The notes below the pieces were generated by a model, which searched no databases, was not told the DNA's origin, and worked only from the letters and a program-made list of their open reading frames with translations. DNA of 64,000 bases from Alicyclobacillus sacchari (GTDB lineage: Bacteria > Bacillota > Bacilli > Alicyclobacillales > Alicyclobacillaceae), in the NCBI RefSeq assembly GCF_004366795.1, contig NZ_SORF01000010.1, positions 47,407 to 111,406 of the forward strand. The letters are read 5' to 3'. Positions 7,992 to 16,614 of this stretch are shown in pieces. The stretch's first letter is position 1. Every line of letters begins with the position of its first letter. The position numbers and the translations under genes were made by a program.

Positions 7992-9350
7992 ATGGCATCG
8001 ACCGCTTCCATTGGCGCGCGCCTTGAGAGATTGCCCATTTCATCGTTTCACCGGTATGTGATCTGGGTGCTGGCGTTTGCGTTTTTCTTTGAATTGGGTG
8101 ACATCAATACATTGTCGTACACCGCACCCGCGATCGAAAAAGCGTGGAACCTACAGCTTTCGGCGATCGGAAATGTGACATCAGCGACGTTTTTGGGCAT
8201 GTTTTTGGGCGCCTCGGTCATCGGATATGTGTCGGATCGAATTGGGCGCAAACGCAGCTTGATCTTTACGATCCTAGTCTACTCAGTGTTTTCGCTGTTG
8301 AACGCATTTGCCATGAACATGACGATGTTGTTTGTTACGAGATTGGTCACAGGATTTGGCCTTTCGGCCATGACGGTAGTCGGTATCACCTACATCAGCG
8401 AGGTCTTTCCAGCAAAGAAACGCGGAACGTACCAAGGTCTCATCATGACCATTGGCCTCTGTGGAATTCCAATCACGGCGTATGTGGCCCGCTTTTTGGT
8501 TCCCGTTGCGCCTTGGGGCTGGCGGTTTGTGTATATTTGGGGGGCGTTGGGATTTATCTTTGCCATCCTCGCCGGTCGCATGTATGAGTCCCCGCGTTGG
8601 TATGAAAATCGCGGCCGTCTCGACGATGCCGCCACCGTGATGACCGCCATTGAAAGCAGGGTCGAGAGCGAAAGGGGCCCATTGCCGGATCCGGTAGAAC
8701 GCGTGGAGCCAACGGTCAGTCGGCGTGGCTACGGAGAACTGTTCAACGGAAAATACCTTGGGCGTACGGTGGTCCTTCTCGTCGTTTGGATTTTACAGAC
8801 GCTCGGCTTTTACGGGTTCATGTCTTGGGTGCCGACACTGCTTGTGGCCCACGGCTTCTCTCTGGTCCATTCGCTCGCGTGGTCTTCAGCGATGTCCATT
8901 GGCGCCGTACCCGGAGCCTTTATCGCGTATTTGGTTTCGGACCGACTCGATAGAAAGTGGCTTGTCGTGATCTTCGCGATCGCGATTTCCATCTGCGGCC
9001 TGTTGTACGGCCTGACGTTTCAAACTGCCATCATTGTTGTCTTTGGTTTCTTGGTTGCGATGTTTCTTCAGACGTTTGCACCGCTGTTGTATGCATACAC
9101 ACCGGAGTTGTATCCAACAGAAGTACGTAACTCTGGTTCTGGCCTGGTGTATGGCGTTGGGCGGTTGGCCAATGTGTTTGGGCCGATGATTGTGGTTGCC
9201 ATTTATAACAACCACGGCTATCAAAGCGTGTTTATCTACATTGCGGCAGCATGGATTTTGCTGGCCATTGTCACGGCGTGGTTCGGGCCGCGGACGAAAG
9301 GGCGCATGCTCGAAATACTCAATTCGTCCGAAGTAGAAAGCCAGATGTAA
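7992..9350 (+). CDS. MFS transporter, probable tricarboxylate uptake
   Basis: The protein has 452 residues and about 12 membrane helices. It has the MFS loop motif GYVSDRIGRKRS after helix 2 and ESPRWYENRGR before the central loop, as in metabolite:H+ symporters. The central cytosolic loop is at about residues 205-250. Its place at the end of the tcuAB-prpF cluster suggests uptake of tricarballylate or aconitate, like TcuC in Salmonella, although it belongs to a different MFS branch. The ATG at 7992 has GGGAGGG just upstream. The substrate is inferred from context only. Confidence 0.8.
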   Translation: MASTASIGARLERLPISSFHRYVIWVLAFAFFFELGDINTLSYTAPAIEKAWNLQLSAIGNVTSATFLGMFLGASVIGYVSDRIGRKRSLIFTILVYSVFSLLNAFAMNMTMLFVTRLVTGFGLSAMTVVGITYISEVFPAKKRGTYQGLIMTIGLCGIPITAYVARFLVPVAPWGWRFVYIWGALGFIFAILAGRMYESPRWYENRGRLDDAATVMTAIESRVESERGPLPDPVERVEPTVSRRGYGELFNGKYLGRTVVLLVVWILQTLGFYGFMSWVPTLLVAHGFSLVHSLAWSSAMSIGAVPGAFIAYLVSDRLDRKWLVVIFAIAISICGLLYGLTFQTAIIVVFGFLVAMFLQTFAPLLYAYTPELYPTEVRNSGSGLVYGVGRLANVFGPMIVVAIYNNHGYQSVFIYIAAAWILLAIVTAWFGPRTKGRMLEILNSSEVESQM

Positions 9351-9369
9351 AAGGTGTGGCCCGATTGGA

Positions 9370-9402
9370 GCACAGGGTCGGAACTCCGACCCTGTGTCGA
9401 TT
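9370..9402 (+). terminator. Hairpin after the MFS gene
   Basis: CACAGGGTCGG (9371-9381) pairs perfectly with CCGACCCTGTG (9386-9396) over a 4-base loop. The following T stretch is weak (TCGATTTGG). It is a likely operon end. Confidence 0.55.
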
Positions 9403-9580
9403 TGGATTCGTCAGGACATATTGGCATGGTGTGTCTCCCGAATTGGCATGGTTCCGTTTCACCACCAAGGTGTGATGTTTGGGGCGGTTGCCGACAACCC
9501 GTGCTCGGGTCATACATACCTTACATGCAACGAGAGCCAACGCCGGTACGTGCAAGCCGGCAGTAGGGGGAGATGCGTGC

Positions 9581-9847
9581 ATGGAATCGAAGGCCTTAAG
9601 GATCTTTCGCCGAAAAATGGCCAATCCGCTACATTGGCGCAAGGCAAATCAAGTTTTCCTTCGATATTCACAGACCGATCTACAAAATCTTGAACGGACC
9701 AAACACCTCGTCTCGACGCTGGCGACCGAGTTGGAAGTTCCCCTTTCACCGCGAGAAGAAGTGGAGGCAGCGAAATGGCTGCTCGCACAGGGCATCAATC
9801 CCCAGAGTCGAAAAGACAGACTGATGATCTGGAAGAGGGCAAAGTGA
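9581..9847 (+). CDS. Small conserved protein, family member A (unknown function)
   Basis: The protein has 88 residues and is basic and mostly helical, with no signal peptide or membrane segment. It is clearly homologous to the 92-residue protein at 15684. From LRIFRRKMANP to LMIW the two align without gaps over 79 positions with 34 identities (hand count). Shared blocks are IFR-K-ANP, LAT-L-VPL-P and W-AQ-I-P. I do not recognise the family. The ATG at 9581 is preceded by AGGGGGAG. It is convergent with clc, only 24 bp away. Confidence 0.75.
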   Translation: MESKALRIFRRKMANPLHWRKANQVFLRYSQTDLQNLERTKHLVSTLATELEVPLSPREEVEAAKWLLAQGINPQSRKDRLMIWKRAK

Positions 9848-9871
9848 GTATAGCCTTTTTTCCCCTACGCC

Positions 9872-11656
9872 CTAAGCATCAGAAGCCGTCGAGCCTTCGC
9901 CGACCGTACGCTGGAACCACGGCAAGCTAAACGTGCGCTGGCGGTGATGTTCTTCCAGTAGATAGCGCTCGCGCAGTTTCAAAAGCTGTTGCACAGAGAC
10001 AAATCCGATCGGTTGTTCATGATCGATCACGCGAATCCACTCCAGATCCTCGCGGATCATGAAGTCTAGTACCCGTTTGACGGGCAGGTCTGCACGCATG
10101 TCCACGATTCGCTCCATACATGCTTCCACCGAACGGTTGGGGTCGCGCTTGGCGCTGCGCAGGGTAGCCGTGCTGGATATCGCTCCAATGAAATGCCCGG
10201 ACGTGTCGATCAGTTCAATCCAAGCTGGCAGATCTGCATGGCTTTCCAGGATGAGCTTGGCGAGATGGCCGACCGGAACCTGAGCGGACACCTGGATGTC
10301 CGATCTCGACACGATCTCGCGAACAACATGCATTTCGAGCGGATCGACACTGTATTCGCGAGTCAAATGCAGCCCTCTCCGGGCAATCCGTTCGGTCAAA
10401 ATCGACCGCCGCAGGATATAGGCCGATGTGCCAGTGGCGATGCACGACGTGACAAGCAGAGGCAAGAGAGCGCCAAAGTTGTGTGTTAATTCTATGGGAA
10501 ATATTACACTCGTGAACGGCGTTCGCGTGACTCCCGAAAAGACGGCTGACATCCCGAGCAGCGCCCATAGTTCGGGGTGCGGTGCGTGCATGGCGACGCC
10601 GAGCGATTCCCCCAAGCACCCGCCAATCATGAGAATGGGGGCCAGAATACCACCGGAAGTGCCGGAGCCAAGCGCAATGACCCAAATGAGTGCCTTGACG
10701 ACAAGCAGTGTAAGCACTGTATCAATGGATAACCGCGCATTGAGTACGGCCGCGATGGTATCGTATCCAACGCCGAGCGCGCGCGGGCAGACAACGCCGC
10801 CCAAGCCAATCGCGACAGCGCCGAGTGAAGGCCACCACATCCAGTGAAGAGGCAGTTTACGAAACATATCCTCCATACCGTAAATAGCCCTCGTTAATAC
10901 GATGGCCGCGAGACTTCCAACGAATCCAAGTCCTACAGACGCACCGTAACCGGTATATGGGATGGTGTGCAGGGATGGCATGGGGAAGATGGGGCCGGGC
11001 CCAATCCAGGCGATGCGAATCACGTCTGCAACAGAACTGGCCAGTGCAATCGGGACAAGGCTACGCGGCTTAAACTCGAACACGAGAAGTTCCACGGCGA
11101 ATAAGACGGAGGAAACAGGGGCGGAAAACGTCGCGGACATGCCTCCCGCGGCACCCGCGACAAGCAGGATTCGACGTTCCATAGACGACGTGTGCAACCA
11201 TTGACCAAGCAGAGATCCAAACGATCCGCCCGTCATGATGATGGGGCCCTCCGCCCCAAAGGGGCCCCCTGACCCAATGGAAATAGCGGCTGATATCGGC
11301 TTCCAGAAAGCGACCTTCGGGTGAACCCGACTGCCATTGACAAGCATGGCTTCAATGGCTTCAGGAATGCCGTGCCCCCGAATTTTTTCGGTGCCAAAGC
11401 GGGCGATAAGACCGATGATGACGGCGCCCAAAATGGGGGGAAGCGTCATGTAGGCTCCCAGGTGGTTGGCTGTAGGCGTCGCATATTGAAATGACAGACG
11501 ATGAAAGAATGCTATATTGGTGACAAGGTAGATCGCCTTTAAGAGCGCGATCGCAATCACCGCGCAGACGGCACCGACGAGCACCGCAGCCCCTGACAGG
11601 CGGACAATTTGTCCGTTGGTCGTGAAGTCGCCGGATTGCTTGATGTGGTCTTGCAC
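9872..11656 (-). CDS. ClC-family chloride channel/transporter with CBS domains
   Basis: The protein has 594 residues. It carries the ClC selectivity-filter motifs GSGGPFGAEGP, with the gating glutamate, and GSGTSGGILAP. About 10-12 membrane helices are followed by a cytosolic C-terminal pair of CBS domains (about residues 435-575) that usually sense nucleotides. ClC Cl-/H+ exchangers help acid resistance, which fits an acidophile. The start is GTG at 11656 with AAAGGAGC upstream. It is transcribed away from marR from a promoter whose -35/-10 spacer carries a 13-bp palindrome. Confidence 0.9.
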   Translation of the reverse strand: MQDHIKQSGDFTTNGQIVRLSGAAVLVGAVCAVIAIALLKAIYLVTNIAFFHRLSFQYATPTANHLGAYMTLPPILGAVIIGLIARFGTEKIRGHGIPEAIEAMLVNGSRVHPKVAFWKPISAAISIGSGGPFGAEGPIIMTGGSFGSLLGQWLHTSSMERRILLVAGAAGGMSATFSAPVSSVLFAVELLVFEFKPRSLVPIALASSVADVIRIAWIGPGPIFPMPSLHTIPYTGYGASVGLGFVGSLAAIVLTRAIYGMEDMFRKLPLHWMWWPSLGAVAIGLGGVVCPRALGVGYDTIAAVLNARLSIDTVLTLLVVKALIWVIALGSGTSGGILAPILMIGGCLGESLGVAMHAPHPELWALLGMSAVFSGVTRTPFTSVIFPIELTHNFGALLPLLVTSCIATGTSAYILRRSILTERIARRGLHLTREYSVDPLEMHVVREIVSRSDIQVSAQVPVGHLAKLILESHADLPAWIELIDTSGHFIGAISSTATLRSAKRDPNRSVEACMERIVDMRADLPVKRVLDFMIREDLEWIRVIDHEQPIGFVSVQQLLKLRERYLLEEHHRQRTFSLPWFQRTVGEGSTASDA

Positions 11657-11726
11657 GATGGACAGTGCTCCTTTCGCAGCGAGGATCTGGACAGGGTTGT
11701 GGCGGCATGCTTAAGCACAGGTAGAT

Positions 11727-11755
11727 CTTATATCGTATTACGATGAAAAATGCAA
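11727..11755 (-). promoter_or_regulatory. clc promoter
   Basis: On the minus strand TTGCAT (11755-11750), a 17-bp spacer and TATAAG (11732-11727) form a good sigma-A promoter reading into clc. The spacer holds the palindrome 11732-11744. Confidence 0.65.
11731..11744. promoter_or_regulatory. Operator-like palindrome TATCGTATTACGAT, copy 1
   Basis: ATCGTA-T-TACGAT is an inverted repeat with a single central base. It sits between the -35 and -10 of clc and 28 bp before marR, as expected for an autoregulating MarR repressor. The same 14 bases recur exactly at 17079-17092. Confidence 0.65.
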
Positions 11756-11771
11756 TGAACGGGGGGATCGC

Positions 11772-12221
11772 ATGGAACGAGTTCCGTCCAAACAGGAGTA
11801 TGTGCAATTGGCGGAATTCCGTTATCGGCTGCGCAAATTCATGCATTTTAGCGAGGAAGCGGCGCGATCGGTAGGTATCACGCCGCAGCAGCATCAGTTG
11901 CTCCTGGCCGTGGCAGGGTTTCCGGAGAGAGACTTTGCGACGCCCACCGAGTTGGCAGAACGGCTACAACTTCGCCACCATAGTTGCCTTGGGCTGATTC
12001 AGCGGTGCGAGCAACTTGGCTTGGTAGAGCGCGAAAGAAATCCGACCGACAAGCGCAGCGTGTTGATACACCTGACGCCTGCCGGCAAGCAGCTACTCGA
12101 CCGACTTACCGCATTGCACCTAAGTGAGCTAGAGCGTTTGGGTGTGTCTCACCGCAACTTTTTAGAGAAAGATCCGGCACAATTCGACCCAAGTGATGTT
12201 CCGCGCGGCCATCGTCCGTAA
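11772..12221 (+). CDS. MarR-family transcriptional regulator
   Basis: This 149-residue protein has a winged helix: helical LTPQQHQLLLAVAG-like entry, TELAERLQLRHHSCLGLIQRCEQLGLVERE as helix-turn-helix, then DKRSVLIHLTPAGKQLL as the wing, the standard MarR layout. The C-terminal helix completes the dimer interface. It lies divergent to clc with a shared palindrome, so control of clc and of itself is likely. An identical site 5.3 kb away suggests a wider regulon. The ATG at 11772 follows ACGGGGGGATCGC. Confidence 0.88.
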   Translation: MERVPSKQEYVQLAEFRYRLRKFMHFSEEAARSVGITPQQHQLLLAVAGFPERDFATPTELAERLQLRHHSCLGLIQRCEQLGLVERERNPTDKRSVLIHLTPAGKQLLDRLTALHLSELERLGVSHRNFLEKDPAQFDPSDVPRGHRP

Positions 12222-12228
12222 GGAGCGC

Positions 12229-13617
12229 TTATGCCTCGGGGGGGTGGGCTTGTTTGCGCACGAACAGATAAGCGATGGCGATCACGGCGGCAATCCCCAG
12301 GCACGCAAAGAATCCTAAACGCTGGCTCTTTTCGACGAGCGCATATCCCGTCATGACAAGAATCAAGGCCATGGTGACATAGGTTCCTGCAGGCTGTCCG
12401 AAGGCCAGTTTCGATATCGGCTTGCCTTTGTTTTTGCGCTTCCACGCAAGTAGTGTCAACAACATGATGAACCAGTTGAAAAACGTGAGAAAACTAGAGG
12501 CGCTGATCAAAAACGTGTAGACACTGGAAGGAAGAACGTAAGACAAGGCAATGCAAATGGCCACGCCCACTGTTGTAAACGCGAGTGCACCATAGGCGAC
12601 CCTGCGCTTGCCAAAAGTGCGGCTGACCAAGCTCGGCGCTTCCCGGTAGCGGCCGAGACTCACAAGAATTTGGTTTGCCGAAAACACCGATCCGGCCATG
12701 ACACTGAACGATGCGATGAGAATGACGGCATTGAGGATGCCGGCCAGTGTATGCAGATGTGCCGTCATCAGCGCTTGTACGAAGGGACTCGCCTTTGTGC
12801 TCACTGTCCGATACGGAACGATCCACAACAGCGCCGCGATCGACAACATGTACAGGCCTGTGAGAATGGTCACGACAGCGATTCCGCCGCGATCGAGATG
12901 TTTGGGCTCTTTCAATTCGACGGCTGCCGTACCGAAGACGCCGATGCCGGCGAAGCAGAAGATGACAATCAGCATGGACTGCGCCAGTCCGGAAATGCCT
13001 GTTGGAAAGAGTGTCAGAGATGAACTGGCGGAGGTGCGGCCAAGGGTTGCCGGATGGGCAGCGAAGATGACGATCGCGATGGTGATGATGAACCCCACGA
13101 GCGCGGCGATCTTGACAACACTCATCACGGACTCCACAAGACCAAAGTTTTGTACGCCAAATGCATTGATGGCCAGCACGATGAGCGCGAACGCCGCAGC
13201 CAACATCCAGACAGGCACACTTGGCAGCCAGAGCCGGGCGAATACTGCGGACGCCACCGCCTCGCTGGCAATGGTCAAAATACTGGTTATATAGTATGTC
13301 CACCCTTGCATATAGCCAGTGAACTTGCCCAGGTACGCATCCGCATAGGTTTTGAACGCGCCAGGCGACGGATGGTCGACCGCGAGTGTGTTTAGGGCAC
13401 CGATGGTTTGTGCGGTGATGGCGCCTCCGATAGCAAACGCAAGGAGCACGGCAGGTCCTGCCATGCGGATGGGCTGTCCAGAACCGAGAAAATATCCTGC
13501 GCCAATGATGCCGCCCACACCCACCAAAATGAGTTCAAAAAGCGACATGCTGTGCTTCGCCTTGACTTGCGTTCCAACACTTCGATTCCGCACGGCCCCG
13601 ATAGCCTTCGACTTCAT
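12229..13617 (-). CDS. APC-superfamily amino acid permease
   Basis: This protein of about 462 residues has 12 membrane helices. It opens with FELILVGVGGIIGAGYFLGSG, the GxGxIIGxG substrate-site motif of the APC fold in helix 1. It should import an amino acid or amine with protons; the substrate cannot be read. The ATG at 13617 is preferred because the protein homology starts there and GGGAGGT (13637-13631) lies upstream, though 13 bases away. In-frame starts up to 13704 are possible. It converges with marR at 8 bp distance. Confidence 0.85.
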   Translation of the reverse strand: MKSKAIGAVRNRSVGTQVKAKHSMSLFELILVGVGGIIGAGYFLGSGQPIRMAGPAVLLAFAIGGAITAQTIGALNTLAVDHPSPGAFKTYADAYLGKFTGYMQGWTYYITSILTIASEAVASAVFARLWLPSVPVWMLAAAFALIVLAINAFGVQNFGLVESVMSVVKIAALVGFIITIAIVIFAAHPATLGRTSASSSLTLFPTGISGLAQSMLIVIFCFAGIGVFGTAAVELKEPKHLDRGGIAVVTILTGLYMLSIAALLWIVPYRTVSTKASPFVQALMTAHLHTLAGILNAVILIASFSVMAGSVFSANQILVSLGRYREAPSLVSRTFGKRRVAYGALAFTTVGVAICIALSYVLPSSVYTFLISASSFLTFFNWFIMLLTLLAWKRKNKGKPISKLAFGQPAGTYVTMALILVMTGYALVEKSQRLGFFACLGIAAVIAIAYLFVRKQAHPPEA

Positions 13618-13803
13618 CAAATCGCCATACACCTCCCGTTGATGTTCCATGGTAGTGTCTGAAGGTTCGTGTGTTCCTATCCCCATCATTCCCGGGCGCC
13701 GCACGTTGAATTTCCTTCATCATGAACAGATGCCGACAAGCCGACAGTCCCGCTATGAATACGAATATGTATCGCAATACTGCATAAGGTCGGGGGCATC
13801 GGC

Positions 13804-15678
13804 ATGAAGGTTACGTATCCGGAAATAGGGTGCGAAGACATCGATGCGGTGGTGCAGGCCGCATGCGTCGAACTTTTGCAGCATCAAGGTGAAGATGGCG
13901 CATGGGGAGACTGCTTTGACACCGGCATGATGCCGAACGCACAAACGGTGATTTCCCTGCACCTAATTGGCCATCGCGATCGCGCATGGATCGAACCGCT
14001 GGTTTATGCGATCCGCCAGCATCAGCGCGAGGATGGCTCATGGGGATTGTTTCCTGGTGGTGCAGGCGATGTGTCGACGACGGTCGAGTGTTTCTACGCC
14101 TTGGAATTGATGGAGGCCTGGGCGGCAGAGGATGCTCCGCGCACCCGCGCCAAAGCGTGGATTGCCCGCCACGATGGTGTGCGCAGGTGTCGCAATCTGA
14201 CAAAGATGTTCCTCGCCATTGGCGGAGAGATCCCTTGGTCCTGGCTGCCCAGTCCTTGGCTTTACACACTCATGTTCATGAAAGGCTCGCCTTTTTCGAT
14301 ACAGGACATCGCAACCTTCACCCGCGTACACATCCCAGCCATGTTGGTGTTGTCGCTGTACAGATATCGATCACCCTATGCTACAGGTGCATTGCGGGAA
14401 TTGGTGCGGTACGAAGAACACGAAAGGGATGACCCTCTCACCAACTCTTTCCGTTCAAACCTTGCCGCTTGGTGTGCAAAGCGCTGTCTGACTTTTTTGC
14501 GCATGAATATGGGGCAAGATGGGACCTTGGCAGGTTATCATTCGTCGACATGGCTCAGCCTGTTTGCGCTTCACGCGCTCGGGGTGGACTTAGAGGCACC
14601 CATCGTCCAATCTGCCATAGCATCGATGAGACAAAATCTCATTGTAAACAACGGAACTGGATACGCACACCAGCAAACGGCCAATGCCTACGTTTGGAAC
14701 TCGGCCCTCGCTTCCCGGGTATTGCTTGAAGCAGCGATTCCGCCCACCTATCCGCCATTGCAACGGGCAAAGGCGTATTTGTTGTCCAAACAGCAAATGG
14801 AGCCACGAACGAGAGGACCTATCGGGGGATGGGGGTTCTCCAGTAACAATGTGAAACATCCTGACTGTGATGACACAGTTGCATGTCTCGACGCCTTCAT
14901 GGCGTTTCCCGATGTACCCAAAAGTTCGGTTGACGTAGGCGTGTCCTTTCTATTCTCGATGCAAAATCGCGACGGTGGGTGGTCGGCGTTTGAACACAAC
15001 TGTGACAAACGCTGGCTTGAACGGCTTCCAGCCAACGATATGCACCGGTCGATGTGCGATCCCTCGACTGCCGATATCACCGGCCGGGTCGTTGCTTTCC
15101 TGCTTCGCCGAAGCATAGTGAGTCCAACGCATCCTTCTGTGCAGCGGGCCATTTCTTGGTTGCAGGCCAATCAATGTCACGATGGAAGTTGGTACGGAAG
15201 ATGGGGAACGACTTATCTTTACGGGACATGGTGTGCGGTGCAAGCGCTGGTTACAGCCAATTTTTCGCTATCGAATACAACCCTCAAGCGTGCGCTGAGA
15301 TGGCTTCTGTCCGTGCAGCGATTGGATGGGAGTTTTGGAGAACGTTGCGAAAGTGACGTGCTTGGGCGCTACAGCCCGGCGAGTGCAGGTCAACCGACGC
15401 AAACGGCCTGGGGATTGGATGCGCTGTTGTATCTGTACGATTGCAGCACCGACAGCACGATGCGCTCCGCGATTCAGCGAGCGGCGACCAAGGCGGCGGC
15501 ATGGCTGCTGGACAACAAAAGTGCAGATGGATGGCATGACACATTGCCGAATGGATCCGCATTTCCGGGGGCGTTGTATGTCACCTACCATATCTACCCA
15601 CGGGTCTGGCCTGTGATGGCTTTGTTGCATTTTCGGCGTTCCATCGTCGGGCACAAGGAACGTCCAGAAGGGGGGTGA
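13804..15678 (+). CDS. sqhC: Terpenoid cyclase, sporulenol synthase-like (SHC family)
   Basis: The protein has 624 residues, the usual length of squalene-hopene cyclases. It has repeated QW motifs (QxxxGxW, e.g. GEDGAWG, REDGSWG, NRDGGWSAF, HDGSWYGRWG) and the catalytic acid motif DCDD at residues 354-357. By recall, HPDCDDT, DPSTADITGRV and ARxHxxAM-like stretches fit Bacillus SqhC (tetraprenyl-beta-curcumene cyclase, making sporulenes) better than the Alicyclobacillus hopene synthase, which has YPDVDDTA. It would act at the membrane. The ATG at 13804 follows TCGGGGGC. The next gene (15684) starts 5 bp downstream and is probably co-transcribed. Confidence 0.85.
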   Translation: MKVTYPEIGCEDIDAVVQAACVELLQHQGEDGAWGDCFDTGMMPNAQTVISLHLIGHRDRAWIEPLVYAIRQHQREDGSWGLFPGGAGDVSTTVECFYALELMEAWAAEDAPRTRAKAWIARHDGVRRCRNLTKMFLAIGGEIPWSWLPSPWLYTLMFMKGSPFSIQDIATFTRVHIPAMLVLSLYRYRSPYATGALRELVRYEEHERDDPLTNSFRSNLAAWCAKRCLTFLRMNMGQDGTLAGYHSSTWLSLFALHALGVDLEAPIVQSAIASMRQNLIVNNGTGYAHQQTANAYVWNSALASRVLLEAAIPPTYPPLQRAKAYLLSKQQMEPRTRGPIGGWGFSSNNVKHPDCDDTVACLDAFMAFPDVPKSSVDVGVSFLFSMQNRDGGWSAFEHNCDKRWLERLPANDMHRSMCDPSTADITGRVVAFLLRRSIVSPTHPSVQRAISWLQANQCHDGSWYGRWGTTYLYGTWCAVQALVTANFSLSNTTLKRALRWLLSVQRLDGSFGERCESDVLGRYSPASAGQPTQTAWGLDALLYLYDCSTDSTMRSAIQRAATKAAAWLLDNKSADGWHDTLPNGSAFPGALYVTYHIYPRVWPVMALLHFRRSIVGHKERPEGG

Positions 15679-15683
15679 ACACA

Positions 15684-15962
15684 ATGGGGTTGCATCCGAG
15701 ATTATTACCGATCTTTCGTGCCAAAATTGCGAACCCGCGCAACTGGTGGCGAGTACATCGCGCTCTGCTGTCCTATCGCCGTGAGGATCTCGCAAATCCA
15801 GAAGGAGCGGGCGCTATGGTGGATCACCTCGCGACTGTTCTTGCCGTGCCGCTGACTCCGGCGGAGCGTGTGGGTGCTGTGAACTGGTTGGTAGCACAGC
15901 GCATCGATCCGCGCAATCCGTTGCACCAGATGCGCATGTGGAACGTCGTCTATGGTATGTAA
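15684..15962 (+). CDS. Small conserved protein, family member B (unknown function)
   Basis: The protein has 92 residues and is a paralog of the 88-residue protein at 9581 (34 of 79 identical, no gaps). It is helical and tryptophan-rich (NWWR, NWLVAQ, RMWN), with no membrane segment. The ATG at 15684 has AAGGGGGG 8 bases upstream, overlapping the end of sqhC, so it is probably translated with the cyclase. Its function is unknown. Confidence 0.8.
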   Translation: MGLHPRLLPIFRAKIANPRNWWRVHRALLSYRREDLANPEGAGAMVDHLATVLAVPLTPAERVGAVNWLVAQRIDPRNPLHQMRMWNVVYGM

Positions 15963-15967
15963 CCGGT

Positions 15968-15998
15968 GCGGGCGAAACGAGGTGTTTCGCCCGCTTTG
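15968..15998 (+). terminator. Terminator after sqhC and small protein B
   Basis: GCGGGCGAAAC (15968-15978) pairs with GTTTCGCCCGC (15984-15994), followed by TTTG. Confidence 0.75.
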
Positions 15999-16050
15999 TG
16001 GCCTTGGGAAAGGGTTGGGCCAGCATACGAACTCAGTTCGCGACTCTAAA

Positions 16051-16094
16051 CACGGCAAACCAGGGAGCTGGTGAAGCTCCCTGATTTGCCGTGT
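16051..16094 (-). terminator. Long hairpin ending the minus-strand operon
   Basis: CACGGCAAA-CCAGGGAGCT pairs with AGCTCCCTG-ATTTGCCGTG around GGTGA. On the minus strand the stem is followed by TTT. It lies just beyond the 51-residue gene ending at 16101. Confidence 0.65.
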
Positions 16095-16100
16095 CACATT

Positions 16101-16256
16101 CTACGCGTCCAATTCTCCGTCGATCTGTTTCTCGTAATGACTTTTGTAGGGTTTTAGCAGTGCCATGTCGACAAGCACGATAAGAAAGACGATTGCCCAT
16201 ACTTCTGTAGCTAGTTTTCCCGTCTGGTTTTCAGAAGTATCTGCCGATGCGCTCAT
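16101..16256 (-). CDS. 51-residue single-span membrane protein (unknown)
   Basis: It begins MSASADTSENQTGKL and has one hydrophobic helix, VWAIVFLIVLVDMALL (about residues 19-34). A charged tail (KPYKSHYEKQIDGELDA) follows. An excellent ribosome binding site (AGGAGGGTGG) precedes the ATG at 16256. It is the third gene of a minus-strand operon. Small single-span proteins of this kind are often accessory subunits of membrane complexes, but no family is recognised. Confidence 0.7.
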   Translation of the reverse strand: MSASADTSENQTGKLATEVWAIVFLIVLVDMALLKPYKSHYEKQIDGELDA

Positions 16257-16290
16257 GTCTCCACCCTCCTAGGAAGCAAGCTGATACGTC

Positions 16291-16614
16291 TCAATAGATT
16301 GCGCCGGACCGGCGAGCTTTCGCGACCGCCCGTTTGAATGATGCAGCCGCCTCGCGCTCTTTCTCGGGCAAGATCACAAACATGACAAGTAGAATCTGAA
16401 ATATCGCGTACGCGATGATCGCCGGTTTGTGCTTGCGCTTAAAACTCTCCGACGGCAGGCCGAAGGCGAGAATCCAGATTGTCAAGTATAACGCCGCGCC
16501 GATTTGCGTCAGCGTCTTTTGGTCCGACGCTGGTACCCCATTTGGCAGAATCGGATCGTTTGGGTTCAACGGGTTCAACGAACTTTGTGGCGCATTCATG
16601 TCCATCTCGTCCAT
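16291..16614 (-). CDS. 107-residue two-span membrane protein (unknown)
   Basis: A polar N-terminus with NPLNPNDPILPNG is followed by two hydrophobic segments (about residues 36-52 and 62-82) and a basic tail (KRAVAKARRSG). Its ATG overlaps the stop codon of the upstream gene by one base (TAATG), so translation is coupled. An AGGAGG-like site (GAGGAGGAATTCG) lies inside the upstream gene. No family is recognised. Confidence 0.75.
   Translation of the reverse strand: MDEMDMNAPQSSLNPLNPNDPILPNGVPASDQKTLTQIGAALYLTIWILAFGLPSESFKRKHKPAIIAYAIFQILLVMFVILPEKEREAAASFKRAVAKARRSGAIY

Noticed and set aside
13804..15678. Annotation simply as hopene synthase
   Set aside because: The motif neighbourhood resembles SqhC more than SHC by recall, so only the family plus the likely subgroup is given.
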